Shown one piece after another: positions 1 through 5,373 of a DNA stretch of 10,124 bases. Where the stretch lies: NCBI GenBank assembly GCA_017555685.1, contig JAFZFW010000080.1:1-10124 (forward strand), read 5' to 3'. The notes beneath the pieces were generated by a model. It was not told the origin of the DNA. It worked only from the letters and a program-made list of their open reading frames with translations, and did not search any database. This stretch comes from Methanocorpusculum sp. GTDB lineage: Archaea > Halobacteriota > Methanomicrobia > Methanomicrobiales > Methanocorpusculaceae. The stretch's first letter is position 1, and each line of letters begins with the position of its first letter. The position numbers were made by a program, and so were the translations under genes.

Positions 1-1
1 G

Positions 2-148
2 ATGGATACAGCAAAGCGTCTGTTCGGTGAGGAGGCAGTGCAGACGGTTGAGTGTATGGAACGTGAGCTGACCCGCGGAAAACGCGGTACGCGTCCTTCG
101 ACCAGAGTTGGTCACACGGGCTATCTGACGATTGCCCGGAAAATATAA
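2..148 (+). CDS. trmI: tRNA (adenine-N1)-methyltransferase, TrmI type, C-terminal end (5' truncated)
   Basis: Only the last 48 codons are in the window; the reading frame runs off the left edge, so the ATG at position 2 is probably internal. The tail contains RPSTRVGHTGYL followed by an ARK-like end, which resembles the C-terminal signature of archaeal TrmI/GCD14-type methyltransferases (typically RPS...VGHTGYL...ARK). That family uses S-adenosylmethionine to make m1A in the T loop of tRNAs (positions 57/58 in archaea). The family call rests on this tail alone; the Rossmann-fold methyltransferase domain lies outside the window. A 7-base T run follows the stop codon within 4 bases. The tRNA-Pro gene further along carries A58, a potential substrate, but that is true of nearly every tRNA. 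Confidence 0.72.
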   Translation: MDTAKRLFGEEAVQTVECMERELTRGKRGTRPSTRVGHTGYLTIARKI

Positions 149-151
149 TTC

Positions 152-158
152 TTTTTTT
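152..158 (+). terminator. Oligo-T terminator after trmI
   Basis: Seven consecutive T residues begin three bases after the trmI stop codon, with no stem in front. Intrinsic termination at oligo-T without a hairpin is known for archaeal RNA polymerase. The same arrangement recurs after cofG, pyrH, the MFS gene, coaD and the zinc-ribbon gene here. Confidence 0.55.
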
Positions 159-204
159 ACCTCGTTTCCAAAACCCTATCACTTTTCCCCGCATAGTAAT
201 ACGT

Positions 205-1035
205 ATGTCTGTTGTCATCTCCGAAGCCTGCTGTACCGGCTGCCGGCTTTGTGAAATGGTCTGCCCGGCAAAAGCAATCCGTGTCGAAAACAAAAAAGCT
301 GTTGTCACAAACAGCCGCTGTATTTCCTGCGGACACTGCGCAGCAGCGTGCCACGCAGGTGCTGTTGTATCCGAAACGGATACTCCGAAAGCCTTCATCG
401 TACATGAACCGACCGGCTCTCCGGTAGAATGTATTCTGCAGGGAAAGCGTTCGGTCCGTGAGTTCCTGGCAGATGCTGTGCCTCGTGAGGTCTTAGAAGA
501 GCTGGTTCGCTATGGAGAAATGGCGCCGTCGTCACGCAACACCCGCGGCAGAAAATACTACATCGTAACAGGAGACCGGGTAACTGAACTGGAAAGGGAA
601 GTCATTCGCGGCTTAAACCGCAAAGTAGGCTCAGTCAAACTCTTCCTCCCGCTTCTGAAGATTTTCAACCGGAAAAAAGCAGAGAGTCTCACGTCTTTAG
701 GCCGCCTCTTTGCCTCTATGCAGAACGCCTATGATGAAGGACGCCACCCGGTTTTATGCGGAGCACCGGCTGTAATCTGTATTGCCTCGCCAGTATCCAA
801 TCTGCAGGGAAAGGATGACTGTGTCTGCTCAGAACAGTACCTCATGCTGTATGCAGAAAGTATCGGACTTGCATCCTGTATCAACGGATTCACGCAGATT
901 GCACACAAAGAAGCGGAAGCCTATCTCGGCGTTGATGCTGATTACCGGATTGAGGCTGCTGTCATGCTCGGATATCCGAAATACCTCTACCGCAAATACG
1001 TAGAATACAAAAGAGACATTGTCTGGAAGGAGTAA
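205..1035 (+). CDS. Ferredoxin-nitroreductase fusion protein
   Basis: This is a 276-residue cytoplasmic flavoprotein with its own iron-sulfur wire. Residues 1-55 form a bacterial-type 2[4Fe-4S] ferredoxin domain. The cysteines are C10, C13, C16, C20 and C39, C42, C45, C49; the second motif ends in Cys-His instead of Cys-Pro. From about residue 76 a nitroreductase (NAD(P)H:FMN oxidoreductase fold) domain follows, starting with the typical RSVREF segment (82-87) and an APSSRN element that usually contacts FMN. Proteins with this two-part layout are common in methanogens and anaerobic bacteria, and their physiological substrates are mostly unknown. Inference: the clusters pass electrons to FMN, making NAD(P)H unnecessary. 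The start at 205 puts the first cysteine motif at residue 10, as expected. I see no strong ribosome binding site and only a weak TATA-like sequence, so a leaderless mRNA is possible. The gene is monocistronic and converges on the cls-like gene. Confidence 0.88.
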   Translation: MSVVISEACCTGCRLCEMVCPAKAIRVENKKAVVTNSRCISCGHCAAACHAGAVVSETDTPKAFIVHEPTGSPVECILQGKRSVREFLADAVPREVLEELVRYGEMAPSSRNTRGRKYYIVTGDRVTELEREVIRGLNRKVGSVKLFLPLLKIFNRKKAESLTSLGRLFASMQNAYDEGRHPVLCGAPAVICIASPVSNLQGKDDCVCSEQYLMLYAESIGLASCINGFTQIAHKEAEAYLGVDADYRIEAAVMLGYPKYLYRKYVEYKRDIVWKE

Positions 1036-1044
1036 CACTCCTTC
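1026..1044. terminator. Perfect inverted repeat spanning two convergent stop codons
   Basis: GAAGGAGT (1026-1033) and ACTCCTTC (1037-1044) form an 8-bp perfect stem around a 3-base loop. The TAA of the nitroreductase gene (1033-1035) and the minus-strand TGA of the cls-like gene (complement of 1043-1045) both lie in or on it. No T run follows on either side, so a termination role is inferred from its position between convergent genes only. Confidence 0.45.
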
Positions 1045-2533
1045 AGAGAAGCGGAGACATCAGTCTCGATACTCCTTCTTTTATCCGGATTACCACCGAA
1101 CGCTTTGCATACATTACCGGCAGAATCTCCGTACAGTTTGTCTCCAGCTCGGCTAAGAAATCATCACGCATCTTTTCGCAAAGTACCGGATCATACACGA
1201 ATGCATTCGTCTCAAAGTTCAGTTTGAAACTTCTGATATCCCAGTTTGCCGTACCAACCGATGCTGCAAGTCCGTCAAAAACCGATGCCTTACTGTGGAT
1301 AAAGCCGTCGTTATAGGTATAGCCGCGGACACCCGCTGCCAGAAGATCTCCTAAGTACGAATGGTTTGCCCAGAACACAAATGGATGGTCCGGTTTGCAG
1401 GGAATTACAACCCGCACATCTACCCCGGATCTGGCGGCAAGCATCAGTGCAGTATAGATTGGCTCATCCGGTATGAAGTATGGAGAATGGATATATATCG
1501 ACTGCTTTGCCTGCCCGATCAGGCTCAGATATCCGGAGTAGATGGCTTTGTCCGGCGAATCAGGTCCGGATGAAGCAATCTGTACCTTTGCAGTACCATG
1601 CTCTGCTGTCAGCACCTCCGGGAAGTACTCACTGCTTTCGGCAGATACAAACAGCCGTGCATCCTTTGCTGCATAGTTCCAGTCCATCACAAACCGCCGC
1701 TGAAGACTGGCGACCGCAGCCCCGCAAATCTTCAGATGCGTATCGCGCCAGTATCCAAGCTCACCTTTTCCCAGATACTCATCGCCGATGTTAAACCCGC
1801 CAATAAACCCAACTCTGCCGTCGATAACCAGAATTTTCCGATGGTTTCTAAAGTGCAGACGGGTGTTTAGGAATGGAATCTTTAAGGGGAAGAAAATCCG
1901 CACATCTCCTCCTGCTTTGGAAATTGCACCGAAGAATTTCTTTTTGCGGATTCTAAACGTTCCTGCCGCATCAAAAATTGCACGAACCTCAACTCCTTCT
2001 GCTGCCTTCTGCGCAAGAAGCGAGACAATCTCTCGTCCAAGCTCATCATCCCGGATGATAAAATATTCAATATGGATATGGTGTTTTGCAGAAAGAATCG
2101 CTTCCCGCATTGCAGAAAACTTCTCTTCGCCGTCTGTGAACACTGAAACGGAGTTGTTATCAGAAAGGATTGCATCATCTGCGTTCAGTAAAAGAGCTGC
2201 GGTATTCTCAAACCCGTCAGCATCCAGCGCCGCTCCATGATATGTCTGCCATCCGGAAAGCTGTTCCTGTGCGATTTTCCGGTACAGAATATCTGCCTCG
2301 GTCTTTTTCGAAAAAATCCTTGCACCGTACAGGTGTCGCCCGAAGAACATGTAGATAATGATTCCAAAAACCGGGAATACGACAGACACCAGAACCCAGG
2401 CGATAGCAACCGGAGGATTTCTGCGTTCCAGAAACACCACTGTCACACACAGTACCGCATCCAAAAAGAAAATAAACAGCAGAATTGGGGCAACGACGTC
2501 ACCAAAGACTGACAGAAGCAGTGATTCCAGCAT
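1043..2533 (-). CDS. cls: Cardiolipin synthase-like phospholipase D family membrane protein
   Basis: The 496-residue protein has the full layout of a bacterial-type cardiolipin synthase. Two N-terminal membrane helices lie at about residues 12-34 and 42-63; the second sits in a PLD N-terminal segment with RNPPVAIAW. Two phospholipase D catalytic motifs of the form HxKx4D follow, at 231-238 (HRKILVID) and 413-420 (HSKASVFD). Length matches the usual 480-510. The family joins two phospholipids, or a phospholipid and a polar head group, by phosphatidyl transfer at the membrane. A Cls from the related methanogen Methanospirillum hungatei has been shown to make archaeal cardiolipin-type lipids, so archaetidyl substrates are likely here. 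I chose the ATG at 2533. The longer frame opening at 2605 would add 24 residues of unconserved sequence, overlap the divergent small gene and bury the TATA-like element at 2556-2563. The gene stands alone on its strand. Confidence 0.9.
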   Translation of the reverse strand: MLESLLLSVFGDVVAPILLFIFFLDAVLCVTVVFLERRNPPVAIAWVLVSVVFPVFGIIIYMFFGRHLYGARIFSKKTEADILYRKIAQEQLSGWQTYHGAALDADGFENTAALLLNADDAILSDNNSVSVFTDGEEKFSAMREAILSAKHHIHIEYFIIRDDELGREIVSLLAQKAAEGVEVRAIFDAAGTFRIRKKKFFGAISKAGGDVRIFFPLKIPFLNTRLHFRNHRKILVIDGRVGFIGGFNIGDEYLGKGELGYWRDTHLKICGAAVASLQRRFVMDWNYAAKDARLFVSAESSEYFPEVLTAEHGTAKVQIASSGPDSPDKAIYSGYLSLIGQAKQSIYIHSPYFIPDEPIYTALMLAARSGVDVRVVIPCKPDHPFVFWANHSYLGDLLAAGVRGYTYNDGFIHSKASVFDGLAASVGTANWDIRSFKLNFETNAFVYDPVLCEKMRDDFLAELETNCTEILPVMYAKRSVVIRIKEGVSRLMSPLL

Positions 2534-2555
2534 ATCATTTTGTATGCCCCGTGAA

Positions 2556-2563
2556 ATTATAAA
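2556..2563. promoter_or_regulatory. TATA-like element between divergent cls and small membrane gene
   Basis: ATTATAAA reads TTTATAAT on the minus strand. Its centre is about 27 bp before the cls start at 2533, the archaeal TATA distance for a leaderless mRNA. Read on the plus strand, it would place a start site near 2585, 12 bases before the ATG at 2597. The two genes may therefore share one TATA element; use in both directions is inferred. Confidence 0.45.
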
Positions 2564-2596
2564 GCTTGATGTTCTCACGCGGCATATAGATAAGAA

Positions 2597-2779
2597 ATGG
2601 TACATTCATACCGCATTTTCTTTGAGCGCTGGGCACGCGGATTCCTGGTCGCAGCAATTCTTGCTGCAGTTGTCGGCCTTCTGTCCCAGATGGGCATATT
2701 CTATATCATCGCCGTTGTATCTCTCCTGATTTCTTTTGTGGTGTTCTCCAAGTCCCGTAAATATCCGGAGGACAAATGA
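2597..2779 (+). CDS. Small two-helix membrane protein coupled to cofG
   Basis: A 60-residue protein that I do not recognise. It starts with a basic, aromatic segment (residues 1-14) and has two hydrophobic stretches at about 15-31 and 33-50. It ends in a charged tail, so both ends probably face the cytoplasm. Its TGA overlaps the cofG ATG as ATGA (2776-2779), and the cofG ribosome binding site GGAGG (2767-2771) lies within its last codons. This strongly suggests that it is translated and that cofG translation depends on it. A TATA-like element lies about 37 bp upstream. No catalytic motif is visible, and membrane association with F420 chromophore synthesis is speculation. The alternative, that it is a non-coding leader, is less likely given the coherent hydrophobic pattern. 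Confidence 0.72.
   Translation: MVHSYRIFFERWARGFLVAAILAAVVGLLSQMGIFYIIAVVSLLISFVVFSKSRKYPEDK
2767..2771 (+). promoter_or_regulatory. Ribosome binding site of cofG
   Basis: GGAGG ends four bases before the cofG ATG at 2776 and lies inside the upstream small gene. It fixes the cofG start and supports translational coupling. Confidence 0.7.
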
Positions 2780-3747
2780 AGAAGATTACCTTCTCGCGCA
2801 ATGTGTTTCTGCCGCTGACGCATGTCTGCGGAAACGCCTGCGGATACTGTTCCTTCAAAGAACCGGTTGCAGACGGGTGTGTGATGCCTGTCGAAGAGGT
2901 AAAGGCAACCTTAGACCGCGGGGCACAGTTCTCCTGTACAGAGGCACTGTTTACCTTCGGCGAGCGCCCGGAGCTGGAACGCGGTTTTACCCCGCACCTG
3001 CAAAAGCTCGGCTATGATTCTATCCTGGATTACTGCTACGACATGAGCAAATATGCGCTCTCCAAGGGGATTCTGCCGCACTCAAATGTTGGTATCATTA
3101 CTGAAGAAGAGATGGCAAAGATGCGGACGGTAACTGCCAGCATGGGATTAATGCTGGAAACTACCGCGGACGTTCCTGCACACCGTCACAGTCCGGGAAA
3201 AGAGCCGGCAGTAAGAATTGAGATGATTGAGACTGCAGGTAAGCTGAAGATTCCGTTTACCACCGGACTTCTGCTTGGTATCGGGGAAAGCCGTGAGGAC
3301 AGAATCGAGTCCCTGCAGGTTATCGCTGATATCCAGAAACGCTATGGGCATATTCAGGAGATTATCATCCAGAACTTCTGTCCCAAACCGGGAACAGAGA
3401 TGGCAGATGTTCCGGGAGCAACACTTGATACTGTTGCAGATACTCTGCAGCTTGCCGCAGAAATTCTGCCGGAAAGCATCTCTGTGCAGATTCCGCCGAA
3501 CTTAGCAGATGCAGGACGGCTTCTTGCCTATGGTGTCAACGATTTAGGCGGCGTTTCTCCGGTTACCATCGACTATATCAACCCGGAGCATCCATGGCCT
3601 GCATTAGATGAACTGAAGACGATTGCGAAAGGATATGAAGTAGCTGAGCGCCTTTGCGTGTATGAGAAGTACTGTACGGCAGACTGGATTGATGAAAGTA
3701 TCCTGCCGCTGGTGCTTGACCTGAAGAAACGGATATACGGGGAATAA
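2776..3747 (+). CDS. cofG: FO synthase subunit 1 (7,8-didemethyl-8-hydroxy-5-deazariboflavin synthase, CofG)
   Basis: This 323-residue radical SAM enzyme works with CofH to build FO, the deazaflavin chromophore of coenzyme F420. F420 is the main hydride carrier of methanogenesis. The radical SAM cluster motif CxxxCxxC is at C18, C22 and C25, in the context HVCGNACGYCSF that is typical of CofG. Other segments that fit the family are GLLLGIGESREDR (about 166-178), QNFCPKPGT (about 200-208), and a C-terminal part with PPNLAD and NDLGGVSPVT. The length matches single-domain archaeal CofG rather than the fused FbiC of actinobacteria. The partner cofH is not in this window. The gene follows the small membrane gene with an ATGA overlap, is preceded by GGAGG, and ends before an 8-base T run. 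Confidence 0.96.
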   Translation: MKKITFSRNVFLPLTHVCGNACGYCSFKEPVADGCVMPVEEVKATLDRGAQFSCTEALFTFGERPELERGFTPHLQKLGYDSILDYCYDMSKYALSKGILPHSNVGIITEEEMAKMRTVTASMGLMLETTADVPAHRHSPGKEPAVRIEMIETAGKLKIPFTTGLLLGIGESREDRIESLQVIADIQKRYGHIQEIIIQNFCPKPGTEMADVPGATLDTVADTLQLAAEILPESISVQIPPNLADAGRLLAYGVNDLGGVSPVTIDYINPEHPWPALDELKTIAKGYEVAERLCVYEKYCTADWIDESILPLVLDLKKRIYGE

Positions 3748-3755
3748 TCACTCTC

Positions 3756-3763
3756 TTTTTTTT
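3756..3763 (+). terminator. Oligo-T terminator after cofG
   Basis: Eight consecutive T residues lie 9 bases after the cofG stop codon and well before the next promoter. Confidence 0.55.
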
Positions 3764-3841
3764 GTCAGCAGAGGTCTGGGTGCTGGTGTGATTTCTGCCA
3801 GTGATGTTTTTACCCAGTAGGAAGCCTATCCCTCTGGCGGA

Positions 3842-3849
3842 TTTATATG
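3842..3849 (+). promoter_or_regulatory. TATA box of pyrH
   Basis: TTTATATG is centred about 30 bp before the ATG at 3876. The same octamer, followed by C, occurs in front of the tRNA-Pro gene (4617-4624), which supports it as a basal promoter element. The predicted start site leaves a leader of only a few bases. Confidence 0.65.
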
Positions 3850-3875
3850 CTTTCACTCGCAAACATATACATACT

Positions 3876-4583
3876 ATGACTCGGGTTGTAATCTCTGTCG
3901 GCGGGTCGGTTCTTGTACCGTCCCTTGATGCACATCGTCTGAAAGAGTGGGCAGGAACCCTGATTCGCCTGCATGAAGCAGGAATTCAGGTTTTCGCCGT
4001 TGTCGGAGGAGGAGGCGAAGCACGTCGCTATATCAATGCATGTCGTGACGTCGGCCTTGATGAAGCATCATCTGATGAGATTGGAATCAAAGTTACCCGC
4101 ATTAACGCATCGCTTTTAATCGGCGCGCTTGGTGAACACGCATACCCGCGTGTTGCCGAATCCTATCTGCAGGCAAAGGAGTTTGCGCTCTCCGGCAAGA
4201 TTGTGATTATGGGTGGAGTTACTCCGGGACAGACCACTGATGCTGTCTCTGCTGTCCTCGCAGAAGAAGCAGGCGCATCCATGATGGTAAACATGACTGC
4301 AGTGGACGGCATCTACTCTGCAGATCCGAAGAAGGACCCGGCAGCAAAGAAGTTCGATCTTATGACTCCGCAGGAACTCATCGATCTTATCATGAAAGAG
4401 AAGATGAATGCAGGCTCCAACATGGTCATTGATCTCGTTGCCGCAAAAGTTACCGAAAGAAGCGGCATTCCTTTAGTCGTCATCGACGGACGTGACACAA
4501 CCCTTCTCGAGAAGGCATTACTGAATGGCGAATTCAACGGTACAGTCGTTGGAAACGCTGCAGTCACCTTCCCGATTGCATAA
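3876..4583 (+). CDS. pyrH: UMP kinase, archaeal type
   Basis: This 235-residue member of the amino acid kinase fold phosphorylates UMP to UDP with ATP, feeding all pyrimidine nucleotide synthesis. Visible family elements are the N-terminal VVISVGGS (residues 4-11), the glycine loop VVGGGGEAR (42-50), GGVTPGQTTDAVS (113-125) with the Asp that contacts nucleotide, and VDGIYSADP (143-151). It has the shorter archaeal pattern and differs from the bacterial GTP-regulated enzyme. I chose the ATG at 3876 because it gives the normal N terminus and lies 30 bp after a good TATA box. The open frame extends up to 3801, but those 25 residues are unlike the family and cover the promoter. The gene is monocistronic, with its own terminator. 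Confidence 0.94.
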   Translation: MTRVVISVGGSVLVPSLDAHRLKEWAGTLIRLHEAGIQVFAVVGGGGEARRYINACRDVGLDEASSDEIGIKVTRINASLLIGALGEHAYPRVAESYLQAKEFALSGKIVIMGGVTPGQTTDAVSAVLAEEAGASMMVNMTAVDGIYSADPKKDPAAKKFDLMTPQELIDLIMKEKMNAGSNMVIDLVAAKVTERSGIPLVVIDGRDTTLLEKALLNGEFNGTVVGNAAVTFPIA

Positions 4584-4587
4584 ATCC

Positions 4588-4597
4588 TTTTTTTTTT
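4588..4597 (+). terminator. Oligo-T terminator after pyrH
   Basis: Ten consecutive T residues, the longest run in the window, start 4 bases after the pyrH stop and separate it from the tRNA promoter. Confidence 0.65.
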
Positions 4598-4616
4598 AGA
4601 ACAGCGAACCGCAGTA

Positions 4617-4624
4617 TTTATATG
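4617..4624 (+). promoter_or_regulatory. TATA box of tRNA-Pro (and probably nth)
   Basis: TTTATATG is centred about 34 bp before the first base of the mature tRNA, leaving room for a short 5' leader that RNase P would remove. I see no separate promoter for nth apart from whatever lies inside the tRNA, so this element may drive both. Confidence 0.6.
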
Positions 4625-4654
4625 CTGCAAGAACATATATGATATGGCACACCG

Positions 4655-4729
4655 GGGGTGGTAGGGTAGCCTGGTCCATCCTAGAGCGTTTGGGACGCTT
4701 TGACCCCAGTTCGAATCTGGGCCACCCCA
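4655..4729 (+). tRNA. tRNA-Pro (anticodon UGG)
   Basis: The 75 bases fold into a full cloverleaf. The acceptor stem is GGGGTGG (4655-4661) with CCACCCC (4722-4728), and A4729 is the discriminator. The anticodon stem is GAGCG with CGCTT around the loop TTTGGGA, giving anticodon TGG for proline. The T stem is CCCAG with CTGGG around TTCGAAT, so position 57 is G and 58 is A. The D stem is the weakest part: as I align it, GGGT faces TCCT with two G-C pairs, one G-U and one U-U mismatch. The variable loop is 4 bases. No 3' CCA is encoded (the next bases are CTT), so CCA must be added after transcription. No intron is needed for the fold. Confidence 0.96.
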
Positions 4730-4737
4730 CTTCTTTT

Positions 4738-5373
4738 ATGACTTCAATTCCGGCAGAAGACATTCTTCAAAAATTAACCGTTCTCTATCCGCACACGGAA
4801 GATGACATGAATTTTCTCCTGTTCAGAAACAACTTCGAACTGCTGATTATGACTATTCTTTCCGCGCAGACAACTGATGTTACCGTAAACGGACTGCGCG
4901 ACGAGCTCTTTTCTGCATATCCGACAGCAGAAGCGCTTGCAGCAGCAAACCAGGAAGAGGTCGAGCACATTATTCACCCGGCTGGATTCTTCCGCAGCAA
5001 GGCCAAAAATATCATCGGCGCATCAAAGAAAATCTGTGAAGAGTTCGGTGGAGAGATTCCGCAGACCATCGAAGAACTGGTAACGCTCCCCGGAGTCGGC
5101 AGAAAGACCGCAAACATTGTAACCAATCACGGATTCCACAAAGCATACGGGATTGCCGTGGACACGCATGTAAAGCGTCTCTCTCAGCGTCTCGGGCTTA
5201 CCAAGAGTGCTGACCCGGACACCATTGAAAAGGACTTAACAGCCCTCCTCGACCGAAAATGGTGGTCTCACGTAAACTATCTCTTCATCTCACACGGACG
5301 GGCAGTCTGCACTGCAAAGAAGCCGGACTGCGCTCACTGCACCATCCGTGAGTATTGTACGGAGGTAAAATGA
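4738..5373 (+). CDS. nth: Endonuclease III (DNA glycosylase/AP lyase)
   Basis: This 211-residue base-excision repair enzyme removes oxidised pyrimidines and cuts at the abasic site. The sequence has LSAQTTD (41-47), the helix-hairpin-helix LPGVGRKTA (117-125) with the catalytic lysine K123, and the catalytic aspartate D142 in VDTHV. The C-terminal [4Fe-4S] ligands are C191, C198, C201 and C207 with the standard Cx6Cx2Cx5C spacing. The start at 4738 gives the normal family N terminus, 8 bases after the tRNA. The frame stays open back to 4639, but that extension would translate the tRNA gene and is rejected. No Shine-Dalgarno sequence fits between tRNA and ATG, so the mRNA is probably leaderless or freed by tRNA 3' processing. 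The end overlaps the MFS gene by ATGA. Confidence 0.95.
   Translation: MTSIPAEDILQKLTVLYPHTEDDMNFLLFRNNFELLIMTILSAQTTDVTVNGLRDELFSAYPTAEALAAANQEEVEHIIHPAGFFRSKAKNIIGASKKICEEFGGEIPQTIEELVTLPGVGRKTANIVTNHGFHKAYGIAVDTHVKRLSQRLGLTKSADPDTIEKDLTALLDRKWWSHVNYLFISHGRAVCTAKKPDCAHCTIREYCTEVK
5361..5366 (+). promoter_or_regulatory. Ribosome binding site of the MFS transporter gene
   Basis: GGAGGT ends three bases before the ATG at 5370. It selects that ATG over the in-frame ATG at 5355, which lies before the site. Confidence 0.65.

Noticed and set aside
1361..2512. Several plus-strand open frames opposite the cls-like gene
   Set aside because: They are antisense to a well-supported gene with catalytic motifs and show no family features of their own.
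2534..2605. Upstream extension of the cls-like frame to an ATG at 2605
   Set aside because: It would overlap the start of the divergent small gene and cover the TATA-like element. The added 24 residues do not resemble the family N terminus, which begins well at 2533.
3801..3875. Upstream extension of the UMP kinase frame to 3801
   Set aside because: The normal N terminus (strand VVISVGGS) starts right after the ATG at 3876, and the extension covers the TATA box at 3842-3849.
4639..4737. Upstream extension of the endonuclease III frame to 4639
   Set aside because: It would translate the complete tRNA-Pro gene; the family N terminus begins at 4738.
5355..5369. ATG at 5355 as start of the MFS gene
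   Set aside because: The ribosome binding site GGAGGT (5361-5366) lies after it and just before the ATG at 5370, which also forms the ATGA overlap with nth.
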